DNA of 64,000 nucleotides. Source: an uncultured Verrucomicrobiota bacterium (GTDB taxonomy: Bacteria > Verrucomicrobiota > Verrucomicrobiia > Opitutales > Opitutaceae). Position 1 is the first letter of the stretch; every line of letters begins with the position of its first letter. Under the pieces are notes generated by a model, which worked only from the letters and a program-made list of their open reading frames with translations, ran no database searches and had not been told where the DNA came from. Position numbers and translations under genes: made by a program. The DNA is taken from NCBI GenBank assembly GCA_913058185.1, contig CAJXQX010000004.1, forward strand, positions 1 to 64,000. Reading direction: 5' to 3'. This document shows positions 38,458 through 47,729 of this stretch, piece after piece.

Positions 38458-38543
38458 TCCACCCGCCTTCATGAGCGAAGAGACCCCGCATCATCATCCG
38501 CTTCAAAAAAGTGTGATCGTGCCTGCCTCTCAGCTCCAACGCA

Positions 38544-40820
38544 TCATTCGCTAACGACTTCAATACTCCCCCAATACCCGAACTCGTTCTGCCAATTATT
38601 CGCCTGATTCTCGATGATGATTTCAGCACTCGCTCCGGCAAACTCGGAGAGATTGACCTCAACCTCGAGCCACTCATCCTGCACGGTTTCGTAGCTCACA
38701 ATTTGGTTTAACAACAGTTTGCGAGCCACCGTCACTTTGAGTCGCCAGTCGCCATGCGGATGGTAGCTCGCGCGGATTTTGAGCGTCGTTTTCTTGTCCG
38801 CTGGTACGCTTAAATTACGCACCAACCGCGCACTTGCCTTCTCGCTGACCGGATGGGTCTGCAGCGCGACTTCGTTGCGGAAGCTACTCAACAACTCCAC
38901 CGCTTCGCCGCGGGATAGTTTAAACCCGGGGGCCACTTTTTGAATCAGTTCATCGAAGTTCACATCCGCAATCTCAGCGCCACCTAGCATCCGCCGAGCG
39001 ACAAACTCCTGCAGGTTTCCGGCTCCACTGTTTACGGCTAAGGACAAGGCTTTCTCCGCATGGTCCGGAACCATCGGTTCGAGCGCGAACCACAACATCC
39101 GCGGAATGTTCGCGTCTTCACGGTCTTCCTCTCGGGAGGCCAACGCCTCCAGCAACGGCCAGCGGTCTTCAAACTCCATACGTTGCAAGACCGACGCCAA
39201 ATAGAGCCGGACCACCGGCGAGCTGTCCGTCTTCGCGAGTTGCGTAAACTTCGCCAACGTTGCGGCTGAAAACTCGCGGTCTTCGCCCATCAGTTGCACC
39301 GCCCAAGCCCGGCAATATTCATCCTCATGATCGAGCAACCAATGAAACGCTTCCTGCCCGTCGTATCCATCGAAGTAACCGGTCACCCAGCCAGCCCACA
39401 TCATACGCAGGCGTTTGCCGCTGGTCGTCGCCTGGTTGAACTGCTTCACCAGCTTTTTGTGCACTGTCCGTTTATCCAACCAGCCTTCGGCGGTGCGTTG
39501 TTGCAGCAAGGTGCGCGAATGACGCACATACCAGTCGTTGGAGTGCAGCTGCATCTCCACGAGCTCCAGGTCGGATAGGTCCCGCAAATTTGGCCGTGCG
39601 ATTGGAGCGACGCCTTCCGGCATGATCCGATAGATCCGACCACTGTCCGGAAAATTGATGGCGTTGCCGCAAATATCCGTATCGTGCCAATCGAGGATAT
39701 ACACCCCGCCCTCCGGACCGATCTCCACGCTGAACCCGACCCACGCCAAATCGTTGGTGGGCATGAAATCCTCACCATGATGACCGATATAGCCCGATCC
39801 ACTGCGCGACATTTTGTCCGTCAACACCTCGTGTTGGTGGATGTTGCACATGAATAATTGATCCCGGTATTTCGCTGGAAACGTGTCGGCCAAATAGAAC
39901 CGAGCACCCCCATGCGCGGAACGATGCGCGTGATCGCGGATCGTTTTGATATCGTCGTAAATGTAGGGGTTCACGTGCTTCTTGCTCTGCTTGTGATACA
40001 CCCCGCCTTGCGACACGTGGAAGAGATGCGGAATCACACAACACGTCGCGAAACCTTGTCCCTCGTCGTTGAAATCGAAACCCCATGGGTTCGATAAACC
40101 GCGCGCAAAGATCTCGAACTCATCCTTCACCGGATGATAGCGCCAAATGCCCGCATCGATAAACTGACGCTCGTCATCACTGGCACCGGGTTTGCCCACA
40201 TTCGAATTTGTGAACACGCCGTGACAACCGTAGAGCCAACCGTCCGGTCCCCAGATGAAACTATTCAGGGTCTCATGCCGGTCATCGATCCCCCAGCCAT
40301 CGAGCAACACCTCGGGTGGTCCGTCCGGCACATCGTCGCCGTTACGATCCGGAATGAAACTCAAGTTGGGAGGCGACCCAATATACACACCGCCAAACCC
40401 CACCGCGATCCCCGAGCTAAACGTGATGTCGTCGGCAAAAAGCGTCATCTTATCGAAGACGCCGTCGCCATCGGTATCGTCTAGAATCTTGATCCGGCTC
40501 ACCTCTTCATACGTGTGCGAGCGGCGGTTCAGATAATTGAGGTTCTCCACCACCCACATCCGACCCCGGTCATCGAAGCAGAACGCAATGGGTTCCGCGA
40601 GGTCGGGCTCCGCCGCGAATATGGACACCTCAAACCCCTCCGGGATATCCATCTTGGCGACGGCTTCGGTGGGAGTGAGAAACGGCGCGTTACTTGTTTT
40701 CGCTTCCTGCGCAAACGCGGCAGATGCGAAGCTCAACGCCAGCGCTAGCGCCGTCAGGGCGCTGCGGCTGTGATTTGATTTTGAAGTAAAAGAGATCATT
40801 GGATTCAGGGTAAAATTCAT
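38544..40820 (-). CDS. PVC-type propeller/HEAT protein lacking a heme site
   Basis: A 758-residue secreted protein of the PVC-type membrane-bound dehydrogenase class. The signal peptide (to about residue 38, ASAAFAQ) is followed by AEPDLAEPIAFCFDDRGRMWVVEN and a sugar dehydrogenase-like propeller with DDTDGDGVFDKM, SPPNLSFIPDRNGDDVPD, GPDGWLYGCHGV and RGLSNPWGFDFNDEG, to about residue 410. HEAT-like repeats follow (about 430-620), then a C-terminal beta-rich domain (NFGYWGSIEVV-like end). There is no CxxCH. In the paralogue at 5746-9039 a cytochrome domain follows directly. Here the cytochrome is on the neighbouring gene, which overlaps by ATGA (40817-40820). The two products may work as partners. 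This is the last gene of the minus-strand operon. Confidence 0.85.
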   Translation of the reverse strand: MNFTLNPMISFTSKSNHSRSALTALALALSFASAAFAQEAKTSNAPFLTPTEAVAKMDIPEGFEVSIFAAEPDLAEPIAFCFDDRGRMWVVENLNYLNRRSHTYEEVSRIKILDDTDGDGVFDKMTLFADDITFSSGIAVGFGGVYIGSPPNLSFIPDRNGDDVPDGPPEVLLDGWGIDDRHETLNSFIWGPDGWLYGCHGVFTNSNVGKPGASDDERQFIDAGIWRYHPVKDEFEIFARGLSNPWGFDFNDEGQGFATCCVIPHLFHVSQGGVYHKQSKKHVNPYIYDDIKTIRDHAHRSAHGGARFYLADTFPAKYRDQLFMCNIHQHEVLTDKMSRSGSGYIGHHGEDFMPTNDLAWVGFSVEIGPEGGVYILDWHDTDICGNAINFPDSGRIYRIMPEGVAPIARPNLRDLSDLELVEMQLHSNDWYVRHSRTLLQQRTAEGWLDKRTVHKKLVKQFNQATTSGKRLRMMWAGWVTGYFDGYDGQEAFHWLLDHEDEYCRAWAVQLMGEDREFSAATLAKFTQLAKTDSSPVVRLYLASVLQRMEFEDRWPLLEALASREEDREDANIPRMLWFALEPMVPDHAEKALSLAVNSGAGNLQEFVARRMLGGAEIADVNFDELIQKVAPGFKLSRGEAVELLSSFRNEVALQTHPVSEKASARLVRNLSVPADKKTTLKIRASYHPHGDWRLKVTVARKLLLNQIVSYETVQDEWLEVEVNLSEFAGASAEIIIENQANNWQNEFGYWGSIEVVSE

Positions 40821-42838
40821 GGGGTAAACTCCACTTGTTCGGTCGTTTTCAAATACTCGATCAAATGAACTACTTGGTTGTCATTCATGGTCGACAGTAG
40901 ACCTTCCGGCATCATGGAAATGTCTGATGTCACTCGTGACGCCAGATCACCCGCGGCAATCACGTGCTTTTGTCCCACCGCATTGAGGGTAAGGCGTTGG
41001 GTATCTTCCGCGACGATCGTCCCCACCAGCACGCGGCCATCCTTTAGGGTGAGTGTGACCATTTTGTAGCTATCCGGAATATCGTCACTGGGGTCCAAAA
41101 TATTGAGCAAGATATAATCAAGATCCGCTCGATTCGATCCGGTCAGATCCGGGCCAATCTCGCCCCCTTTCCCATACAACACATGGCAGGCTCCACAGGT
41201 CCGTTCGTAAATTTCACGACCAGTAAATAGGTTCGCGCGTTTCACCCGATCCGAAGTGAGTAACTTCTGATATTTGGTAAATAAGACGCTCTTGTCCTCG
41301 GTCATTTCACCCACTTCTCCATAAACGGCGGTGAACGATTCCCCCAAAAGCGACTCCATCGCCCGGGCCGCATGAGTTGGAATATCGCGCTTCGAAATTT
41401 GCCCCGACCTCACGGCGCCGACCAACGATTCCGCCGTCTTCTTGCGCGTCGCTAACGTCTCCACCACTGCCCGCCGCGAAAGCTCTGGCAGCGCAGGGTA
41501 GGATTCCAACAACTGCGACGTCGCGCTCGGGTGCGCCACCGCGCCCATCGCTCGGATCACATCGATTTGTAGCGCTTCATCATTCAGCAGCCCCTCGAGC
41601 GTTTCGCCCAAGTTGGGATGCAACTGCGCCACCAATACCCTCAGCGAAGCCTGCCGATCGGCCAACGGTGCGCCTCGATCAATCAATCGAGCCAACGCTC
41701 TTTCCGCCGCCCGGTCATCCCCGAAGATCTGCGCCACTTCCTCCGCCAGCAAACGCACCGCTTGATCACCGCTCTGTAATAATTTCTCTCCCGCTTCCTC
41801 CCACATCGCCGGAGCCGCGACATCACGCCTGCCGGCCAATCCATCGCGCATGCCTTGCAGCAATCGCAACTGCACCGCCGCGTCATCGGTTTGATTCAAA
41901 GCCTTGGCCAACAAATCAAGAGCCGCCTCTTCGCGATTCATCGTCGTGAAGGCCACGCCACTGTAATCCTCCCACTGCGCGTTCATCTTATTCGCATCTA
42001 GTTCACCGCCGTAGACCACGAGTTGGTGACGGTAAACCGCGGTCTCACCTTCTTTGATCTCCCAATCACCCATTCGGGCCGGAGCGGGACCAATTCCCAT
42101 TTGTCCATCGACACGCCAGGCTTGAGGGAAATTGCGGTTCTCCGGATGATCCAGCACCGCAATATGACCCCAGTCGTCGCGTCCTTCGATGTCCATGCCC
42201 ACATCCACCCAACTCGCCCGCTGCCCTTCCCCTTCGGCATTCACCTGTCCGGCGCTGTTTACCACTCGGCCCTTGGTAAAACCCCGTTTCCAGGGCATGC
42301 GAATAAACAGTCCTCCATATTTATATTCCGCCATCGCGAGATCGACCACCGCCCGACCCGACCAAGTTAGGTCCAACAGATATTGACCGCCCGTCGCCCG
42401 CATCGTCCAACGCTGCGTTTCAATCATCACCGGTGAACTCGCCTCGTCATTCAATTCATAAACCGTCTCCCACGTCACGACGTCACCGGCAGCCTCAATC
42501 ACCCGATAGCTATCTCGGCTCCAATAACCCTCCGCCGGATGATGGAAGTAGTCGCGCCCATTGATCCGTGTAAACCCCCAATAGATTCCCGTCTGATGCA
42601 AGTGATGCCCCGGACTGTATTCTGTCAAAATTCCGTTCCCGTCGGGCGCCACCATCGGATGCAAATAAGGCCGGTGATCAGCCCGCGCCGCCTGCACCAA
42701 AATCGCCTCAGCTCCGCCTTCACGGAAAACCGAAATCGTCTGGGCATCCCCATCCTGCACCACCCGCAGCCCGTCCGCCTGAGCAACCGCAGCAAACAAT
42801 CCTAATATCCCAATAGTCCTTAGTATCATCATAATCAT
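40817..42838 (-). CDS. DUF6807 (PmoA-like) - HEAT - cytochrome c fusion protein
   Basis: A 673-residue secreted protein. After a signal peptide (MIMMILRTIGILGLFAAVAQA) comes a DUF6807 domain (about residues 25-310), with HHLHQTGIYWGFTRINGRDYFHHP and WTMRATGGQYLLDLTWSGRAVVDL. This domain has been annotated as PmoA-like, but its activity is not known to me. HEAT-like helices follow (about 320-510). A cytochrome c domain binds heme through CGACH (about 548-552), with Met residues in SMMPEG as possible axial ligands. The frame is open 20 codons further upstream, but those codons (RTRTSKSKSKK) are only the translated hexanucleotide tract at 42841-42872. I therefore start at 42838. It overlaps the next gene by ATGA and lies 61 bp after a sulfatase gene. 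Confidence 0.82.
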   Translation of the reverse strand: MIMMILRTIGILGLFAAVAQADGLRVVQDGDAQTISVFREGGAEAILVQAARADHRPYLHPMVAPDGNGILTEYSPGHHLHQTGIYWGFTRINGRDYFHHPAEGYWSRDSYRVIEAAGDVVTWETVYELNDEASSPVMIETQRWTMRATGGQYLLDLTWSGRAVVDLAMAEYKYGGLFIRMPWKRGFTKGRVVNSAGQVNAEGEGQRASWVDVGMDIEGRDDWGHIAVLDHPENRNFPQAWRVDGQMGIGPAPARMGDWEIKEGETAVYRHQLVVYGGELDANKMNAQWEDYSGVAFTTMNREEAALDLLAKALNQTDDAAVQLRLLQGMRDGLAGRRDVAAPAMWEEAGEKLLQSGDQAVRLLAEEVAQIFGDDRAAERALARLIDRGAPLADRQASLRVLVAQLHPNLGETLEGLLNDEALQIDVIRAMGAVAHPSATSQLLESYPALPELSRRAVVETLATRKKTAESLVGAVRSGQISKRDIPTHAARAMESLLGESFTAVYGEVGEMTEDKSVLFTKYQKLLTSDRVKRANLFTGREIYERTCGACHVLYGKGGEIGPDLTGSNRADLDYILLNILDPSDDIPDSYKMVTLTLKDGRVLVGTIVAEDTQRLTLNAVGQKHVIAAGDLASRVTSDISMMPEGLLSTMNDNQVVHLIEYLKTTEQVEFTP

Positions 42839-42840
42839 TT

Positions 42841-42892
42841 TCTTACTCTTACTCTTACTCGTTCTCGTTCTCAAAAATCCTGCCTCTAAGCG
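42841..42892. repeat. Hexanucleotide tract with shared 3' segment
   Basis: Repeated CTTACT and CTCGTT units (42841-42872) are followed by AAAAATCCTGCCTCTAAGCG. The same tract type plus AAAAAATCCTGCCTCTCAGCG recurs at 52400-52473, also directly before a gene start on the minus strand. Confidence 0.65.
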
Positions 42893-42899
42893 TTTCATC

Positions 42900-44480
42900 C
42901 TAATTCAGCCCTCCGTCATAATCAGGATTCGGCCCCGGCATGCGAGCTCCCACCGAGTCTCTCCAAGCATGTAATTTCGCCCGCAACTCAACGGCTTTCT
43001 CGGGCTGCGTTTGGGCCAGGTCGTGCTGTTCGCCGATATCGTTCTTCAGATCAAACAACTGCACGGTGTCGTTTTCAAAATACTCCAGCAATTTAAAATC
43101 TCCGGCGCGAATCGCCCCCGCAGGGCTCTGCATGCCGTGATTACTGTAGTGCGGAAAGTGCCAGAAAATTGCCTCGCGATCGAATCCGTCGCTTCCGGTC
43201 ACCAGCGGCGCCAAACTCACGCCATCACGATGTTGTTTGGGCATCGCAGGCAAACCTGCCATCTCCAAGATCGTCGGATAAAAATCGGTGCTGATGATCG
43301 GCTCATCCACCACGCTTCCCGACTGCCCGTGGCCGGGCCACTTCACGATGCACGGCACCCGAATCCCTCCTTCGTAGAGCCAACCCTTGGCTCCGCGCAG
43401 CGGGAGATTCGACGTCGAGAACGCACGGTCGAGCTGCGCTTCAGTAATGCTCCGGGTTGGGTTACCCAGATTCATCCCCGACATGCCGCCGTTATCGGCG
43501 AAGAAAATCACCACGGTGTCGTCGGCGAGACCGAGTGATTCGAGTTTCGTCAAGATGCGACCCAAGCTTTGATCAATCGCTTCCACCATGCCGGCAAACT
43601 CCACGTTATCTTGATGCTGTTTGATTTTCACGGTGCGCTGCGGCAGCACTTTGTAGCCGGCGTAGGCCTCATCTTCAATGAGTTCATCGAGCTCAGCGCG
43701 GCTCAACGGGTTCGCGTCATCCGGATTTCCCTCCAACACAAATCGGTCCGTCGTCGAAGCAGGGTTTACCTTTAGTTTCGCTTGATACTTCTCGACCAAA
43801 TCTCCGCGGCCTTCGATCGGATCATGCACCGCAAAATGGGCCATGTAGAGGAAGAAGGGTTGGTCCTGGTTTCGCTCCATAAAACAGAGCGCTTCCTCGG
43901 TCAGCCGATCCGTGAGATACTCTCCTTCCGGCCCCTCGAGTCCGTCCAAATTATAAGGCGCATAAAACGTGCGATTTGGCGCACCTCGACTCCAATTTTG
44001 CGGCGCATGCTCGTCAAAGCCATGGGCGTCAGGGGTGGAGGGCGCCTCACCTAGATGCCACTTGCCCAGCGCAGCGGTTCGATAACCGTGGGACTGCATC
44101 GCCTCTGCCAACGTCGTCTCCTCAAAGGCCAGCTGCTGCACACTGGGCACGTTCTTCAGCTTCTGAAACGGAAAATCTCGCCGACCGCGTAACCAATCCG
44201 ACAGCCCCGTTCGAGCCGGATATTTTCCGGTCAAAATACTCGATCGCGTCGGCGAGCACACGTGACACGCCGCATAGGCTGACGTGAATTTTACGCCCTC
44301 TTGGGTGAAACGATCGATATGCGGAGTCTCATAAAATGTGCTTCCAAAGCTACCGACATCCGCCCAGCCCAAATCGTCCACGAGAAAAAAGACTACGTTA
44401 GGCGGACGAGCCTCCAGCGCGGTGGTCAACATAAGACCTAGCGTCAGCAGCGAAAATGAGGAGATGCGGTTTTTTTTCAT
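42900..44480 (-). CDS. Secreted sulfatase, CSPTR active site
   Basis: A 526-residue sulfatase. A signal peptide to about residue 24 is followed by NVVFFLVDDLGWADVGSFGSTFYETPHIDR (metal-binding Asp pair). The canonical site is Cys75 in CSPTRSSILTGKYPARTGL. GKWHLGEAPSTPDAHGFDEHAPQNWSRGAP, LYMAHFAVHDPIEGR and VIFFADNGGMSGMNLGNPTRS complete the core, with RGAKGWLYEGGIRVPCIVKWPG behind it. An insertion between about residues 215 and 290 (VNPASTTDRFVLEG through LPQRTVKIKQHQ) makes it longer than its neighbours. The VHDPIEGR form resembles choline/aryl or N-acetylgalactosamine sulfatase-like enzymes. It overlaps the previous operon gene by ATGA at 44477-44480. Confidence 0.92.
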   Translation of the reverse strand: MKKNRISSFSLLTLGLMLTTALEARPPNVVFFLVDDLGWADVGSFGSTFYETPHIDRFTQEGVKFTSAYAACHVCSPTRSSILTGKYPARTGLSDWLRGRRDFPFQKLKNVPSVQQLAFEETTLAEAMQSHGYRTAALGKWHLGEAPSTPDAHGFDEHAPQNWSRGAPNRTFYAPYNLDGLEGPEGEYLTDRLTEEALCFMERNQDQPFFLYMAHFAVHDPIEGRGDLVEKYQAKLKVNPASTTDRFVLEGNPDDANPLSRAELDELIEDEAYAGYKVLPQRTVKIKQHQDNVEFAGMVEAIDQSLGRILTKLESLGLADDTVVIFFADNGGMSGMNLGNPTRSITEAQLDRAFSTSNLPLRGAKGWLYEGGIRVPCIVKWPGHGQSGSVVDEPIISTDFYPTILEMAGLPAMPKQHRDGVSLAPLVTGSDGFDREAIFWHFPHYSNHGMQSPAGAIRAGDFKLLEYFENDTVQLFDLKNDIGEQHDLAQTQPEKAVELRAKLHAWRDSVGARMPGPNPDYDGGLN

Positions 44481-45874
44481 GGATCGAGGGGTCGGCGGTT
44501 TTCCGCGGGCAACGCACGCTTCAGCTTCGCAATCACTCCGGCATGTTGCGACTGACTGGCGAGGTTATGCCATTCGTTGGGATCGTTGGAATGATCGTAG
44601 AGTTCTTCACCGCCGTCTTCGTAGCGAATGTAGCGCCACCGTTCGGTGCGCACGGCGTGATTCTGATAGCCGAAGGTCGTCAACACCGGTCGCGTCCACT
44701 CGCGTTGAGGGTCGCGCAGCAAGGGCACCAAACTCTGCCCATCGAGCCCTTCGCGCGCAGGAACCACGCAGAGTTCAATCAACGTGGGATAAAGATCGAT
44801 GAGGCTAACCATACGCGCACTCCGTTGACCCCGTCCGAGACCGTCCGGTGTCGTGATGATCAGCGGCGTGCGGGTGGTGGTTTCCCACAGAGCATGCTTC
44901 CGCCAGTGCTGCTTCTCGCCGAGGTGCCAACCGTGGTCTCCCCACAATACGATGATGGTGTTATCGGCGTGAGGGCTGCGGTCCAGGGCGTCGAGTAGCC
45001 GACCGATTTGGGCATCCACAAAACTGATCGTCGCGAGATAACTCTGCACCGCATGCGACCACTGGCCGTGTTTCAGCACGATGTCATGGTCTTCCCCCAA
45101 CGTCGCAAAATTTCGGGCGTTCGAAACATCGTGCACCTCCCGGGCGAATCGTTGGCCCCACTCCGGCAGGTCGTCTCGGTCATGGTCCAACGTATCCGGT
45201 AATACAATACTCTCAATCGGATGCAGGTCGAAATATTTTTGCGGCGCATACCATGGCAGGTGCGGTTTCGTAAATCCGCAGGCGAGGAAGAACGGTTGGT
45301 CGACGGGTTTGCCCAGCTCGTCGATCGTCCAATTTACCACTTTGCCGTCATACATGTCATCGTCGTCGCCCGCGACCGCTCCCCACGGTGCCCAGGGTGA
45401 GTCCGGCGGGTCGATGGGCTGCGAGCGGATGCGCTCCGGCTTGTGGTAATAATCCCAGGCGTCCACGTCGCCTTCCCGGCCCGCGCCATGAAAAATCTTC
45501 CCCCCGCCTTTCGCGGTGTATCCATTGGCGCGTAGATGAGCCATGAGCGTGACCGCATCGGGCAGCTTGTCCCGTAGCTGCTCACCATTGCCATACACGC
45601 CGGAGTTCGACGGCTGGATGCCGGTCAACAAACTGATCCGCGACGGATTGCAAAGCGGCGCGGAGCAATAAGCCCGCGTGAATGATACCCCGCGTTGCGC
45701 GAGCCGATCAATGTTGGGCGTCTTCGCCTGCGGATGTCCGTCCAGATGGCCGACCCAATCATTGAGATCGTCCACCGCAATGAAGAGCACGTTGGGTTTC
45801 TCCGCTGCACTCGCCAGCCCGACGGCCCAAAATAGGGCCACCAAACTACGAGGAATTTTTAAGTTCAATATCAT
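44477..45874 (-). CDS. Secreted sulfatase, iduronate-2-sulfatase-like, CNPSR active site
   Basis: A 465-residue sulfatase whose motifs fit the iduronate-2-sulfatase-like subgroup: NVLFIAVDDLNDWVGHLDGHPQAKTPNIDRL, the formylglycine Cys75 in CNPSRISLLTGIQPSNSGVYGNG, GGGKIFHGAG, FFLACGFTKPHLPWYAP and VLWGDHGWHLGEKQHWRKHALWE. Characterised relatives remove 2-O-sulfates from uronic acids in glycosaminoglycans; in marine bacteria the same fold acts on other polysaccharides, so the substrate is open. The start is the ATG at 45874 (a TTG lies one codon upstream). The gap to the preceding gene is 9 bp, and the stop overlaps the next gene by ATGA. Signal peptide about residues 1-24. Confidence 0.92.
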   Translation of the reverse strand: MILNLKIPRSLVALFWAVGLASAAEKPNVLFIAVDDLNDWVGHLDGHPQAKTPNIDRLAQRGVSFTRAYCSAPLCNPSRISLLTGIQPSNSGVYGNGEQLRDKLPDAVTLMAHLRANGYTAKGGGKIFHGAGREGDVDAWDYYHKPERIRSQPIDPPDSPWAPWGAVAGDDDDMYDGKVVNWTIDELGKPVDQPFFLACGFTKPHLPWYAPQKYFDLHPIESIVLPDTLDHDRDDLPEWGQRFAREVHDVSNARNFATLGEDHDIVLKHGQWSHAVQSYLATISFVDAQIGRLLDALDRSPHADNTIIVLWGDHGWHLGEKQHWRKHALWETTTRTPLIITTPDGLGRGQRSARMVSLIDLYPTLIELCVVPAREGLDGQSLVPLLRDPQREWTRPVLTTFGYQNHAVRTERWRYIRYEDGGEELYDHSNDPNEWHNLASQSQHAGVIAKLKRALPAENRRPLDP

Positions 45875-45883
45875 CAATTTTAA

Positions 45884-47698
45884 TTACTTCCGGGTCACAT
45901 AAACATAGTAGGAACCGAGAATAACATCATCGCCCCGAAACCACGTGTGCAGCGCCACGGGACCTTCCTCGAGAGTGGCCGTAAACGTCACCGCCGTATC
46001 CTCCGGCTTCACACGCTGCTGATAACTTCCCGAACCGTAACTACGGGTCCGACTGACCTCTTCCGTGTGATGATGGTCACTCAGGTATAGATTCGCGAAG
46101 TTGATGGCCAGACCGCCTCGACCGTCCTCGGCTGGAGCGGATAGCGGCCGATCAATCTCGCGCGGCCAGCGTCGCATTTCGAATTCGTATTCACCCGCCT
46201 CCGCCACCTCGAGCATCCAATAACCCGCCTTCTGTTGGCCGATGCGAATCTGGCGCTGTTGATCGACAAACACATCCAACCACTCGCAGGCGGTGAGCCG
46301 GGCCGGGTTTTCGTGATCACTTCCGACCACGACCCGCTGCACCTCATTCGCAATCAGCCCGACTTCATCCCACCAATCGTGAAGATGCTTACGCATGTGC
46401 GCGAGGACCTCGGGATTTTTGGCAATCACATTGGTCTGTTGCAGTGGATCAGATTTCAAATCGTAGAGTTCCCGATCTTCCAGCAAGCGCCAGCGCTTCC
46501 ACAAGACCGCCGAACCGGAGCGCGTCATCAGAGACTCCGCATAGGGCGTGGGATAATTCACAAACCCCGGCATGCGGCTGTAGTTGATCACCAGCGTCCG
46601 ATCCGCGGATACCTCGGCCTCGCCCCGTAGGACAGGCGCCAAACTCATCCCGTCAAACTCACGTTCAGTCTCGATTCCGCAAAGCTCGAGCAACGTCGGT
46701 AAAATATCCTGCACCTGAGTCAGCTCTTCCACCACTCCCGGCGCGGCCAGTCCCCCATTGGGCCAACTGACAAAACACGGCACTCGATGGCCGCCTTCCC
46801 AGAGCTGGGTCTTCGACCCAAACATGCCAGCGTTGTAATATCGCTGCCCAAACGTGCTGCCGTTATCCGTTTGGAAAATTAGAATGGTATCGTCGCGCAA
46901 CCCCTCGGTTTCGAGAAAATCCAACAACGCGCCCATGTTGGTATCGATGTTGCGCACCATACCGAGATAGCTCGCCAGACTCTTCCTCAGGGCATCCGAC
47001 AGGTGAGCGAATTCCGGCTGCGCCAACACCTCCGCCAACACCGCTTGATCCCCTGGTTTCGCGACCAGGGGTCCATGAGGTGTATTGGTGGCGATGTAGG
47101 CGAGGAACGGTTCACCCGCTGCCGCTGACTGTTTCATGAAACGCTTCGCTTCACCAAAAAAGATATCCGTGCAGTAGCCTTCGTAAGCCTGGAGCTCACC
47201 GTTGTGCGTGTAAGTGTCGTCGTAGTAATCATTCCCCCAATAGTCCGGCACCGAACCAATGTGAGACGAGGGAAACCACACCGTCTCATCGAAACCACGA
47301 TCCTCCGGCCGGAAGGGATAATTCGACCCCAAGTGCCACTTGCCAAACAACCCCGTCGCGTAACCCGCGCCAGAAAAGAAGTTGGCCATCGTCGGAACCT
47401 CGGGCCGAAGCAACGCCCGTCCACTGCTCACATTAATCGCGCCATTTCGCGCCGCGTCCAAACCTGTCATCAATTGACCGCGCGTCGGTGCACACATGGG
47501 CGAGACATGGTAGTCTTCGAACCGAATGCTCTCGGCGTGAAGCCGATCCAAATGCGGCGTCTCCAAGGCTGGATTGCCATGCGCCGAAAGCTCCGGATAC
47601 CCCTGATCATCTGTCATCACGATAATGACGTTGGGTCGCTTGGCTAGGACCGCCGTGGCGAGTAAGCTTACGATAAGGAAAGTAACGAAGGATTTCAT
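45884..47698 (-). CDS. Secreted sulfatase with C-terminal extension, CAPTR active site
   Basis: At 604 residues, the longest sulfatase in the window. A short signal peptide (MKSFVTFLIVSLLATAVLA) precedes NVIIVMTDDQGYPELSAHGNPALETPHLDRL. The formylglycine site is Cys69 in CAPTRGQLMTGLDAARNG. GKWHLGSNYPFRPEDRGFDETVWF, YIATNTPHGPLVA and IFQTDNGSTFGQRYYNAGMFGSKTQLWEGGHRVP follow. Beyond the normal end (about residue 460) lies a beta-rich region, including RRWPREIDRPLSAP, NLYLSDHHHTEEVS and VALHTWFRGDDVILGSYYVYV. It looks like a carbohydrate-binding or NPCBM-like domain and may tether the enzyme to its polymer. It lies 31 bp after the preceding gene in the operon. Confidence 0.9.
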   Translation of the reverse strand: MKSFVTFLIVSLLATAVLAKRPNVIIVMTDDQGYPELSAHGNPALETPHLDRLHAESIRFEDYHVSPMCAPTRGQLMTGLDAARNGAINVSSGRALLRPEVPTMANFFSGAGYATGLFGKWHLGSNYPFRPEDRGFDETVWFPSSHIGSVPDYWGNDYYDDTYTHNGELQAYEGYCTDIFFGEAKRFMKQSAAAGEPFLAYIATNTPHGPLVAKPGDQAVLAEVLAQPEFAHLSDALRKSLASYLGMVRNIDTNMGALLDFLETEGLRDDTILIFQTDNGSTFGQRYYNAGMFGSKTQLWEGGHRVPCFVSWPNGGLAAPGVVEELTQVQDILPTLLELCGIETEREFDGMSLAPVLRGEAEVSADRTLVINYSRMPGFVNYPTPYAESLMTRSGSAVLWKRWRLLEDRELYDLKSDPLQQTNVIAKNPEVLAHMRKHLHDWWDEVGLIANEVQRVVVGSDHENPARLTACEWLDVFVDQQRQIRIGQQKAGYWMLEVAEAGEYEFEMRRWPREIDRPLSAPAEDGRGGLAINFANLYLSDHHHTEEVSRTRSYGSGSYQQRVKPEDTAVTFTATLEEGPVALHTWFRGDDVILGSYYVYVTRK

Positions 47699-47729
47699 CA
47701 GGGGTATATTGGTTGAGTCGTTTGAGGCA

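Noticed and set aside
42400-42898. CRISPR-like array in the hexanucleotide tracts
   Set aside because: Units are six bases with no spacers; this is a simple sequence repeat.
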